Assembly: GCA_020631035.1 (NCBI GenBank)
Contig: JAHDIA010000016.1
Location: forward strand, 5,907-17,782
Direction: 5' to 3'
Source of the DNA: Chitinophagales bacterium
GTDB taxonomy: Bacteria; Bacteroidota; Bacteroidia; Chitinophagales; UBA2359
Length of the DNA stretch: 11,876 nucleotides
In this document: positions 1-6,531 of the stretch, piece by piece
Layout of the letters: the number at the start of each line of letters is the position of its first letter
Numbering within the stretch: the stretch's first letter is position 1
Notes under the pieces: model-generated
What the model was told of the DNA's origin: nothing
The model's database searches: none
What the model saw: only the letters and a program-made list of their open reading frames with translations
Position numbers and translations under genes: made by a program

Positions 1-90
1 AAGTGGACAAGTGAAGATGGAAGAAGTCAAACACAAAAATTGATGATCAATCAATGATGATTAAATAAATGTCCTTTCGACCTTGTGGAG

Positions 91-140
91 AAAGCTGTGA
101 TATAAGTTTAGAACAAACTATATCATAGCTTTCTTTTCTT
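91..140 (+). terminator. Strong stem-loop with T-rich tail, probable terminator of an upstream off-window gene
   Basis: Bases 91-103 pair with 120-132 (one G-T wobble at 97/126). After a bulged A at 104, bases 105-109 pair with 115-119, leaving the loop AGAAC. This makes an 18-pair stem, followed on the + strand by CTTTTCTT at 133-140. The form fits an intrinsic terminator for a + strand gene ending left of the window. It also lies only about 35 bases before the next start codon, so it could instead be a leader hairpin of that gene. No coding frame is supported in bases 1-173. Confidence 0.6.
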
Positions 141-173
141 AAAAAGATGACGAACCCTTTATAAATACACACC

Positions 174-1787
174 ATGAGCAATCTAAGAAGCTTTAAATTT
201 ATTTTAATCCTGTTAAGTTTATATTTGTCTGTACAAACTTATGCACAATCTACTTATTATTTTAATAAGATATGGGAAGCAGACACAGCGATTTTTATTG
301 CCCCCATTGTTCAACCTTTAGAAGATGGAAATTATTGGGTAGTAACAGGTGTTAGCGAAGGACCAAATCATAAAGAAGTAGTATTAAGGAAAATAGACTC
401 TTTGGGGAATGAAATTTGGAGTAATAAAATTGATACTGGTGAAGAATATCGTTTGGCTCTTTTTCAGAATGATTTGATAGTAAACCAAGACTCTTCTTAT
501 GTGTTTTTTTTCCTATATGATTGGGGGGGGATAGATAGAGATATAAGAGTGGTTAAATTTAATAAGGAAGGAGAGGTTTTATGGAAAAAAATTCACGGAA
601 CACCCAATGCTACCGATGTTATGCTCAAAGGCATAGAAACTTATGATGGTGGTTACTTAATGGTAGGCTGGCAGCAAGGTGAGGAATGGACCGCACCTAC
701 AGATATGTATGTCATCAAATTGGACAAAGAGGGAGATTTTGAGTGGGATAAAATATATCATTTTAATGGTAACAGAGGGCAATTGTTTGGAGCTACTCAG
801 ACAGATGATGGTCATTATATTATAGCTGGAAGAGCGAGACATCAAACAGCGCAGAATGGTGGTCATTTGGATTTAGCCTTACTTAAAATTGATACATTAG
901 GCAATATTGTAGGGGAGCAATATTGGGGAACTACAGAAGATGATTGTGGTGCAAAAATCACTCAAATAGATGCCAATGAATTTAAGATTTATTCTTGTTT
1001 AGATTTAACCAATGGTCCTTTTTTATACAAAGCAAAAGTTAATGATAGTTTAGATTTAATATGGGAAAGAACATATAGTTTGCCCTTTTATGAATCTGTA
1101 GCGGGTCTGGGTTTCTTTTCTTATCCTTCTAAAGATCATAAAATAGCATCTGTCATTTATGGTAATGAACTAGAGCAAGCCCAACCCCTTTTAATCAAAT
1201 TTGCTGAAGATGAAGAAATAGAATGGATCAAAGAATATACCATCAATCCCGAAGAATATGTTTACCTCCGAGATGCCGAAGCAACCTTAGATGGTGGCTA
1301 TGTTTTTGCAGGCTATCAACAAACAGGACAACAGAGAGGTTGGGTACTCAAGATAGATAGTCTGGGCAATACTTGTATGGGCATTGGCTGTGATAGTGTC
1401 TATACTTTGCCTATGGATACAATACCACCCGACACTATACCCGATACCACCGTTGTTGTTCCGCCCGATACCATACCCGATACAACTACCAGTGTGGGAA
1501 GTATAGATGAGGTCTTTAGCCCTCAATCGAGTAAGGAATACAGCATCCAAATTTATCCCAATCCAAGCAGTGGGATGGTACAAGTTCGTTATCAATTTCC
1601 ACCCTACATCAGCGAGGGAGTGTTGGAATTGTACAATCAAAATGGCACATTGTTGGGAGAGCGTATGTTGCCATCCTTTATGGGACAATTGCCACTGAGT
1701 ACCAAAGGGCTTCCTTCGGGTGTTTATTTGTGGCGATTGGTGGTCCAACAAGGTGAGATAGAAAGTGGGAAGTTGCTTGTTGAGTAA
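174..1787 (+). CDS. Exported repeat protein with T9SS type A sorting domain
   Basis: The 537-residue product has a Sec signal peptide (residues 1 to about 24, hydrophobic ILILLSLYLSV, probable cleavage TYA-QS). Its body is built from degenerate repeats of about 50-60 residues with the pattern DGGY...G...D...KIDxLGNxxW, clear around residues 158-190, 212-245 and 373-400. This pattern resembles beta-propeller-like repeats in Bacteroidota surface proteins, and the fold is inferred. A linker holds two copies of PPDTIPDTT (418-426 and 430-438). The C-terminus (about 456-537) starts with YPNPSSG and ends GLPSGVYLWRL...GKLLVE, a typical T9SS type A sorting domain, so the protein should cross the outer membrane and be released or surface-anchored after domain removal. 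The ligand or function is unknown. A T8 run (504-511) and a G8 run (523-530) lie in the first quarter. A one-base slip of the G8 run in either direction gives an immediate stop. No convincing promoter was seen; TAGCTTTC at 126-133 is the nearest -7-like string. Confidence 0.9.
   Translation: MSNLRSFKFILILLSLYLSVQTYAQSTYYFNKIWEADTAIFIAPIVQPLEDGNYWVVTGVSEGPNHKEVVLRKIDSLGNEIWSNKIDTGEEYRLALFQNDLIVNQDSSYVFFFLYDWGGIDRDIRVVKFNKEGEVLWKKIHGTPNATDVMLKGIETYDGGYLMVGWQQGEEWTAPTDMYVIKLDKEGDFEWDKIYHFNGNRGQLFGATQTDDGHYIIAGRARHQTAQNGGHLDLALLKIDTLGNIVGEQYWGTTEDDCGAKITQIDANEFKIYSCLDLTNGPFLYKAKVNDSLDLIWERTYSLPFYESVAGLGFFSYPSKDHKIASVIYGNELEQAQPLLIKFAEDEEIEWIKEYTINPEEYVYLRDAEATLDGGYVFAGYQQTGQQRGWVLKIDSLGNTCMGIGCDSVYTLPMDTIPPDTIPDTTVVVPPDTIPDTTTSVGSIDEVFSPQSSKEYSIQIYPNPSSGMVQVRYQFPPYISEGVLELYNQNGTLLGERMLPSFMGQLPLSTKGLPSGVYLWRLVVQQGEIESGKLLVE
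1425..1487 (+). repeat. In-frame duplication coding for the PPDTIPDTT linker
   Basis: Two 27-base units (1425-1451 and 1461-1487) both encode PPDTIPDTT, separated by three GTT valine codons. They differ at several third positions, so the duplication is not very recent or has been shaped by codon drift. Proline/threonine/aspartate linkers of this kind commonly separate the repeat body from the sorting domain in Bacteroidota secreted proteins. Confidence 0.8.
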
Positions 1788-1933
1788 TTGTGAATTGTGA
1801 GTCGGCAGAGTGTTTCGTGTTCATTAGTATTTTCTCCCCGAAACGGGCGCAAAGAGAGAATAGGCATTCTATATAAAAGCCCCCTAAATCTGTTTAATCC
1901 CAATAAATCCTATTCATCCTAATTCAGACAGAA

Positions 1934-1959
1934 GCAGGGCGTGAAGCGGATGGACGAAC
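1934..1959 (+). repeat. Dispersed repeat, copy 1 (GAAGCGGATGGACGAAC family)
   Basis: The 17 bases at 1943-1959 match 11704-11720 with one change (C to T). The match extends leftward over GCAGG with a small length difference, giving 26 versus 24 bases. Both copies are in the same orientation in intergenic DNA about 9.8 kb apart. No coding or structural role is visible. Confidence 0.7.
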
Positions 1960-2020
1960 GAGGCGACGAAGGACAAAAAGCAGCGATGCCTACGCCTGAT
2001 GGTAGTGGATAGCTCGGCAC

Positions 2021-2043
2021 GGGGCTTCGACAGGCTCAGTCTC
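2021..2043 (+). repeat. GAGCYTGYCGA hairpin repeat, copy 1 (reverse orientation)
   Basis: The core TCGACAGGCTC (2027-2037) is the reverse complement of GAGCCTGTCGA. Arms GGGGCT (2021-2026) and AGTCTC (2038-2043) pair over six positions in a + strand transcript if two G-U pairs are allowed. Three other copies lie between 6129 and 6368 with different arms. Confidence 0.65.
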
Positions 2044-2155
2044 CTTTTACTTCACTTTAAATTTAGCGACTTACTTGTTGAAATAGGCAAAACAAGTGAC
2101 GACTAGAAACGAACAGCAGGGAGTCACCATCGTTTGAAAGTTGGGCGTTCCGTTC

Positions 2156-2197
2156 AAAAAAATACCATCATCCAAAATGAATTGGACAATGGTATTT
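2156..2197 (-). terminator. Intrinsic terminator of the M43 protease gene
   Basis: AAATACCAT (2160-2168) pairs perfectly with ATGGTATTT (2189-2197). After a CA/CA internal loop, TCCAA (2171-2175) pairs with TTGGA (2182-2186) around a six-base loop. On the - strand the stem runs into an uninterrupted T7 tract (complement of A 2156-2162), about 35 bases past the protease stop codon. The + strand side has only a broken T run, so any termination of the upstream + gene here would be weaker. Confidence 0.85.
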
Positions 2198-2231
2198 GTT
2201 TGATGGTGTTTTTACTTTTAAACAATCTAGA

Positions 2232-3917
2232 TTAGAACCTGCCTCCCTCTGTTGTACAACCGCCACAAGAACAAGCAGGTTTGGCAACATTGAAAGTAGC
2301 TGTACAGCCATTAGAGGTAATGACCTCAACTGACTCACTAGGATTGCCAGGGTAACTAGATGCTTCTACACTTCCATCTACAGAAGTGGCACCTTCACTG
2401 TCTCCTGAACAAGCAAAGTTGATACTATAATTACAAACAGCATCGTCTGCAACAATTGTTGGTGCTTGAGGATCTGCAAAAATGGTCAAAGTATAATTTC
2501 CAGCATCTACATAAGAGTCTACTGTTCCATTCAAGTCGCTGTCACACTCATAGTAAGCATACCAAGTTTGTACATCATTGGCACAACCATCACCAGCATA
2601 AGTGCCAGTAGGAGCGGTTTGCGGGAAAGTTGCATCAGCAATAGGAACACTAGAATATTGTAAACCAGCATTCGGGGCATTGGTGCTTTCTGGGTCCATA
2701 AAATCAGTTCCTAGGCTTGCTTGCCAGTCGCTTACCAAAGTACCAATTGCAGATGCACAGGCACTTCCTGAATCATTAACTGGTGTTACAGTTGGACACT
2801 CTGCACCACAAGCATCAACAGTACTATTGCTTGCCATTGCACACTTACTTCCATCAGTATCAAAAGGAATTAAATTGGCAATGTAATTCATTACTTGTGC
2901 TTGATCTTCTGTAAACATTACCAGACAGGGATCATTACCATAATCCATAAAGGAAGTAAACATATCTGGAGACCCACAGTGGGTAGGAGCTGTTGCACAA
3001 CTCGTTACATTGGCAGGACAACCAAAGTTGGGAGCATCTTGTGGAGAAGTATCATTAACAGTTGGGGCACCGCCAATTACTGGACCTACATCTCCATCAG
3101 CAGCACAAGTACCACCTGCAAAAACGTGCTCCAAACCTAGATAGTGACCCAATTCATGTGTGGCAGTTCTACCCAAATTGTAAGTACCAGAAGTATTGAT
3201 ACCTGTACCAGACGTACAACTTACTCCAGGACCACCAAAAGAAGAAGGTAGGACATAAAAACCATCACCATTTCCAGAACCAACCAAAGGTGATACACCT
3301 AGAATCCCTGTACCAAGTCCAGCAGTAGCTTCATCACTCACAAAAATATTGAGGTAACCAGACCAGTCTGCTCCAGCACTTGGCCAAGTATGTTGCCCAA
3401 CAGTGATGGCAGGATCACCTTCTTCTAAACCAGAACTAGTAGGGTGATCGCTTGTTGCCAAACAAAAATCTAAACAGGTACCATTGCTTGCCAATGTACT
3501 AGCAGGATAACTAGCAGGACAAACAGCAGTTAAGTCATTGTAAACACTGATATCAGCATTCATTGCTGCAAAATCCTCATTCAAAACTTGGATTTGTGCC
3601 TCGGTAGCTTGTAGCAAACAAGCAGCATCTGCACAAGTAACATCACCAGCAAAGTGAACTGCTACAGGAATGGTAATAGTATTGGCTGCAGTACAAGTGA
3701 TTTGAGCATTGTTTTTAAAGGGATTTTGTTGTGCTTTTTGAGCATAATCTTTTAGCATTTGAATATAGGATGGGTCCATCAATTGCTGCTCATTGTATTC
3801 ATCAGTCCAACATTTGATGATATCATCAATTTCATCTTCAGATGTTTGTGCTGTAGTAGATAGTCCAAAGGCAAATAAACAGACTAACCAAAGGACACTT
3901 TGAATTGTTTTTTTCAT
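2232..3917 (-). CDS. Secreted M43 (pappalysin-family) zinc metalloprotease
   Basis: The 561-residue product has a Sec signal peptide (1-23, cleavage TTA-QT). A short pro-segment follows with C36 in the context KCWTDE, which may be the zinc-binding cysteine switch known in M43 proteases. The catalytic domain runs from about residue 75 to 355. It carries the full metzincin motif HELGHYLGLEH (zinc ligands H254, H258, H264; catalytic E255) and a Met-turn, SFMDYGND, with M324. M43B enzymes such as ulilysin are extracellular endopeptidases; the substrate here is unknown. The last 200 residues are cysteine-rich, unrecognised, and end in CSCGGCTTEGGRF. No YPNP-type T9SS sorting domain is visible, unlike the other two exported proteins of the window, so the final export route is uncertain. 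It lies divergent to the acyl-CoA dehydrogenase gene and has its own promoter match and a strong terminator. Confidence 0.93.
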   Translation of the reverse strand: MKKTIQSVLWLVCLFAFGLSTTAQTSEDEIDDIIKCWTDEYNEQQLMDPSYIQMLKDYAQKAQQNPFKNNAQITCTAANTITIPVAVHFAGDVTCADAACLLQATEAQIQVLNEDFAAMNADISVYNDLTAVCPASYPASTLASNGTCLDFCLATSDHPTSSGLEEGDPAITVGQHTWPSAGADWSGYLNIFVSDEATAGLGTGILGVSPLVGSGNGDGFYVLPSSFGGPGVSCTSGTGINTSGTYNLGRTATHELGHYLGLEHVFAGGTCAADGDVGPVIGGAPTVNDTSPQDAPNFGCPANVTSCATAPTHCGSPDMFTSFMDYGNDPCLVMFTEDQAQVMNYIANLIPFDTDGSKCAMASNSTVDACGAECPTVTPVNDSGSACASAIGTLVSDWQASLGTDFMDPESTNAPNAGLQYSSVPIADATFPQTAPTGTYAGDGCANDVQTWYAYYECDSDLNGTVDSYVDAGNYTLTIFADPQAPTIVADDAVCNYSINFACSGDSEGATSVDGSVEASSYPGNPSESVEVITSNGCTATFNVAKPACSCGGCTTEGGRF

Positions 3918-4294
3918 TTATGAAGGGATTAAAACTATGATTTATGATTTAAAAAAGAGGCACAAATGTATGATTAGATTGTTATAAACAATGGTCTTTG
4001 AATACATTTTTTATGGATGCATTTGTTTAAAGGTATATATTGTACTTTTAAAGTCAATATCCTTTTTTATAGTAGGTAAAAGGTGACCAATAAATTAAAT
4101 ATGATAAAGTTGATATTGAGTAATCTATATTAGATCTTTGAATGTTTTGTCTAAGTTTTAATACACTATTTACACGCAAAGATGTAATATGTGAGCCATT
4201 TTGGTAATGTCAAGCAGCATAATTTTGAATCTTCAATATTAAATTTTAAATTTAAGGCTTTCACCAAATTATTCAACAAAAAACAAAGATACAA
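3918..4294. other. Divergent intergenic region, AT-rich
   Basis: This 377-base gap separates the leftward protease gene from the rightward acyl-CoA dehydrogenase gene. Apart from the - strand promoter at 3963-3991, only a weak + strand candidate is seen: GTTG (4109-4112), 20 bases, GATCTTTG (4133-4140), which lacks the initial TA of the -7 element. No operator palindrome or riboswitch-like structure was recognised. An antisense open frame crossing into the dehydrogenase gene is regarded as chance. Confidence 0.5.
3963..3991 (-). promoter_or_regulatory. Bacteroidota-type promoter for the M43 protease gene
   Basis: Read on the - strand, TACATTTG (complement of 3963-3970) is a perfect TAnnTTTG -7 element. 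TTG (complement of 3989-3991) lies 18 bases upstream, within the 17-23 spacing reported for Bacteroidota promoters. Transcription would start about 40 bases before the start codon at 3917. The assignment rests on motif match only. Confidence 0.6.
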
Positions 4295-6109
4295 ATGGCA
4301 AAACAGTATGTTGATATGGCTACTTTGAAGTACCTTTTGTACCAGGTAAACAACTTGGAGGAAGTACATCAAAGAGAACGCTATTCGGACCACGATAAAG
4401 AATCAACAGAGATATTTTTGGAGTCGGTTAAAGACTTCTCTGACAAGGAATTATATCCTTATTTTAAGGAAGTAGATGAACAAGCGGCGCATTTCAAAGA
4501 TGGCAAAATTATTGTACATCCACAGGTAGAGGTAGTGATGAAAAAGTCAGCTGAAATGGGCTTGATCAATGGGATATTTGAATATGAACATGGAGGCTTG
4601 CAAATGCCTTATATGTCGTATACAGCGGCTATTTTTATTCAAGAAGCTGCCAACAACCATTTGACAGGTTATACTGGTTTGACTTTGGGAGCGGCCGAAC
4701 TAATTTTGGAGTTTGGCAATGAGGAGTTGAAAGAAAAGTATGTGCCTAAAATGACAGAGGGTGAATGGGGAGGAACAATGTGCCTTACCGAACCTCAAGC
4801 AGGTAGTTCGCTTTCAGACATTACCACCAGTGCAACACCTAGCGATGATGGTTCTTACCAAATCAAAGGACAAAAAATATTTATCTCAGGTGGCGATCAC
4901 GAATATGCCAGCAATTTTGTTCACTTGGTATTGGCTCGCATTGAGGGGGCACCTCGTGGAACCAAAGGGATTTCTTTGTTTGTCGTACCCAAACACCGCA
5001 TTGAGGAAGATGGTAGCCTAGCCCCCAATGATGTATTGACAGGTGGCGATTTCCAAAAATTGGGACAAAGAGGCTATTGTACCACCCATTTGGTATTTGG
5101 AGAACACGACAATTGTAAGGGATGGCTTGTTGGTGAAGCACACCACGGATTGAAGTATATGTTCTTGATGATGAATGGTGCGAGAATTGCCGTTGGTCGT
5201 GGAGGGGCAGCGATTGCTACAGCAGCTTATTTAGCTTCTTTGGAGTATGCCCAAGAAAGACCACAAGGTCGTCGAATCAACAATGCTGGTCAAAAGAATG
5301 TAGACGAAGAACAAACCCTCATCATCAATCACCCCGATGTTCGCCGTATGTTGATGTTGCAAAAAGCGATTTCTGAGGGTAGTTTGGCTTTGGTTTTGCG
5401 TTCTGCTCGCTATGCCGATATGATGTTGTCTGCCACAGATGAAAAGGAAAAAGAGAAATTTAAAATGTTGATGGAAATTATGACGCCTATGGTCAAAACG
5501 TACCCAGCAGAAATGGGAGCGGAGTCTGTTGACAATGGTGTGCAGGTATTGGGTGGCTATGGTTTTTGTACCGAATACATCTTACAACAATATCTTAGAG
5601 ACATCCGTATTTTCTCTTTGTACGAAGGAACAACAGGCATTCAGTCCTTAGACTTGCTAGGACGCAAAATTCCAATGAAAGGAGGACAAGCGGTTCAATT
5701 ATTGGCGGCTGAGGTAATGGAAACCATTCAAGCAGCAATGACCTTTGAAGATTTGAAACCTTATGCGACTAAGTTGGGAGACAACTTACAATTGACCCAA
5801 AAAGTACTAGGGTTCTTGTCAGGCTTTGCAATGAAAGGTGAGTATGAACGCTACATTTCAGATGCGACTTTATTTATGGAATTCTTTAGCAAAATCGTTT
5901 TGGGATGGTTGTGGCTCGATATGGCAACGCATTCTAAAAAGGCGTTGGTGACAGGCGACAAAACCTACTCTGAAGCCTTCCACGAAAGCAAGATTCATAC
6001 GATGAAATTTTACTACAAATATGAATTGGCACGCACTACTTCTATTGCGGATATTTTGATGGACGAAACAGTCTTGACCATTCCAACAGAGAAAGAGATT
6101 TTTGCTTAA
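4295..6109 (+). CDS. Acyl-CoA dehydrogenase family protein (long, ~600-residue form)
   Basis: The FAD-dependent enzyme oxidises acyl-CoA to the trans-2-enoyl thioester and passes electrons to electron-transfer flavoprotein, the first step of beta-oxidation. It should be cytosolic, as no signal peptide is present. The 604-residue length matches the long bacterial acyl-CoA dehydrogenases rather than the ~380-residue short/medium-chain type. Visible landmarks are the flavin/substrate signature MCLTEPQAGSSLSD (about 162-175, E166), the middle beta domain (about 185-275), and the C-terminal helical domain with QVLGGYGF and the segment SLYEGTTGIQ. E444 in that segment sits where the catalytic base is expected in this family. 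Residues from about 470 on correspond to the extra C-terminal domain of the long form. Chain-length preference cannot be told from sequence. The gene stands alone, with no ETF, thiolase or hydratase next to it, and is followed at once by a strong terminator. Confidence 0.95.
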   Translation: MAKQYVDMATLKYLLYQVNNLEEVHQRERYSDHDKESTEIFLESVKDFSDKELYPYFKEVDEQAAHFKDGKIIVHPQVEVVMKKSAEMGLINGIFEYEHGGLQMPYMSYTAAIFIQEAANNHLTGYTGLTLGAAELILEFGNEELKEKYVPKMTEGEWGGTMCLTEPQAGSSLSDITTSATPSDDGSYQIKGQKIFISGGDHEYASNFVHLVLARIEGAPRGTKGISLFVVPKHRIEEDGSLAPNDVLTGGDFQKLGQRGYCTTHLVFGEHDNCKGWLVGEAHHGLKYMFLMMNGARIAVGRGGAAIATAAYLASLEYAQERPQGRRINNAGQKNVDEEQTLIINHPDVRRMLMLQKAISEGSLALVLRSARYADMMLSATDEKEKEKFKMLMEIMTPMVKTYPAEMGAESVDNGVQVLGGYGFCTEYILQQYLRDIRIFSLYEGTTGIQSLDLLGRKIPMKGGQAVQLLAAEVMETIQAAMTFEDLKPYATKLGDNLQLTQKVLGFLSGFAMKGEYERYISDATLFMEFFSKIVLGWLWLDMATHSKKALVTGDKTYSEAFHESKIHTMKFYYKYELARTTSIADILMDETVLTIPTEKEIFA

Positions 6110-6128
6110 TTGATATAAGAATGACTGC

Positions 6129-6149
6129 TCCCTGAGCTTGTCGAAGGGA
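6129..6149 (+). repeat. GAGCYTGYCGA hairpin repeat, copy 2
   Basis: The core GAGCTTGTCGA (6134-6144) is flanked by perfectly complementary arms TCCCT (6129-6133) and AGGGA (6145-6149). It lies 19 bases after the dehydrogenase stop codon and just before that gene's terminator hairpin. Confidence 0.7.
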
Positions 6150-6162
6150 AGGTGTTTTTTGT

Positions 6163-6210
6163 AAAATGACATTTCTGTAGGCATTATGCCAAGCAAAAAT
6201 GTCATTTTTT
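6163..6210 (+). terminator. Intrinsic terminator of the acyl-CoA dehydrogenase gene
   Basis: AAAATGACATTT (6163-6174) pairs perfectly with AAATGTCATTTT (6197-6208), giving a 12-pair stem. The top of the loop may fold further through GGCA/TGCC (6180-6183 with 6187-6190). T residues continue from the stem to 6210, with more T/A-rich DNA after. The structure lies about 55 bases past the stop codon. Confidence 0.85.
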
Positions 6211-6287
6211 ATTTTAATAATTAAATGAGAACGGAACGTTGTGTGCTTCGTTTGCAAGTCGAGTCCCCGCTATACATTGCAAGTCCT

Positions 6288-6314
6288 CGCTTGGTGAGCC
6301 TGTCGAACCAAGCG
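6288..6314 (+). repeat. GAGCYTGYCGA hairpin repeat, copy 3
   Basis: The core GAGCCTGTCGA (6296-6306) is flanked by an eight-base perfect inverted repeat, CGCTTGGT (6288-6295) and ACCAAGCG (6307-6314). These arms share no sequence with the TCCCT/AGGGA arms of the copy 150 bases upstream, although the core differs at only one base. Confidence 0.75.
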
Positions 6315-6334
6315 GTTTGACCTAAAATAAGAAG

Positions 6335-6384
6335 AAAGCCCCAAAGGTGGCTGAGCCTGCCGAATGCCCCGCTGTGGGCTTTTC
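6335..6384 (+). repeat. Terminator-like stem enclosing GAGCYTGYCGA repeat copy 4
   Basis: The outer stem AAAGCCC (6335-6341) pairs with GGGCTTT (6376-6382), followed by TC. Within the loop, core GAGCCTGCCGA (6353-6363) is flanked by GGCT (6349-6352) and ATGCC (6364-6368), which pair over four positions with one bulged T. The outer stem resembles an intrinsic terminator with a short T tail, but no gene ends nearby that would need it. Confidence 0.55.
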
Positions 6385-6471
6385 ATTACTATCGGGCGTA
6401 GTGTATTTTGTTGGGTGCTTCGTAGCAACACAAAAAGGGCATTCCCTTTGATGGAGAATGTTCTTAGCTGC

Positions 6472-6502
6472 TTTCATTTAAGTTTATTTTCTGTTATATT
6501 TG
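6472..6502 (+). promoter_or_regulatory. Bacteroidota-type promoter for the HTH-peptidase/PIN module
   Basis: TTTC (6472-6475, one mismatch to TTTG), a 19-base spacer and TATATTTG (6495-6502, perfect TAnnTTTG) match the -33/-7 arrangement of Bacteroidota housekeeping promoters. The likely start codon at 6538 is about 35 bases downstream, leaving a short leader. Because the first gene encodes a helix-turn-helix protein, autoregulation at this site is plausible, but no clear operator palindrome was seen. Confidence 0.65.
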
Positions 6503-6531
6503 TATAATTACAAAAACAATGGAAAAGAAAT

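Larger units (their letters stand above)
1788..2159. other. Gene-free region with GC-rich dispersed repeats
   Basis: No credible gene is seen. The stretch begins with a doubled ATTGTGA (1787-1801). It then holds GGCATTCTATATA (1863-1875), GCAGGGCGTGAAGCGGATGG... (1934-1959) and a copy of the GAGCYTGYCGA repeat in reverse orientation (core 2027-2037). The first two have close relatives in the last 180 bases of the window (11844-11856 and 11697-11720). A short CCCG-AAA-CGGG hairpin near 1836-1847 has no T tract. The GC-rich texture contrasts with the flanking genes and is typical of interspersed repeat debris. Confidence 0.6.
6211..6471. other. Intergenic region with clustered dispersed repeats
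   Basis: No gene is supported. The stretch holds two GAGCYTGYCGA hairpin repeats (6288-6314 and 6349-6368). TGCTTCGT appears twice (6244-6251 and 6416-6423). A terminator-like stem, AAAGCCC (6335-6341) with GGGCTTT (6376-6382), encloses the second hairpin repeat in its loop. A weaker hairpin is formed by CATTCCC...GGAGAATG near 6440-6460. Local GC content is visibly higher than in the following TA-like genes. Confidence 0.6.

Noticed and set aside
1287..1751. Antisense open frame of 154 codons within the first gene
   Set aside because: It lies opposite a gene with signal peptide, repeats and sorting domain, and its translation has no recognisable domain; shadow frame.
1836..1847. CCCG-AAA-CGGG hairpin as terminator of the first gene
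   Set aside because: Its four-pair stem with three-base loop has no following T run.
4166..4393. Leftward 75-codon frame overlapping the dehydrogenase start
   Set aside because: It has no family resemblance and no promoter, and it overlaps a well-supported gene start in the other direction.
5870..6257. Leftward open frames across the dehydrogenase end and terminator
   Set aside because: They translate through the terminator hairpin and the dispersed repeat and are antisense to a conserved enzyme.
6129..6384. CRISPR array formed by the clustered repeats
   Set aside because: The repeats are only 11 bases with variable arms and irregular spacing of roughly 160 and 57 bases, and no cas gene is present.
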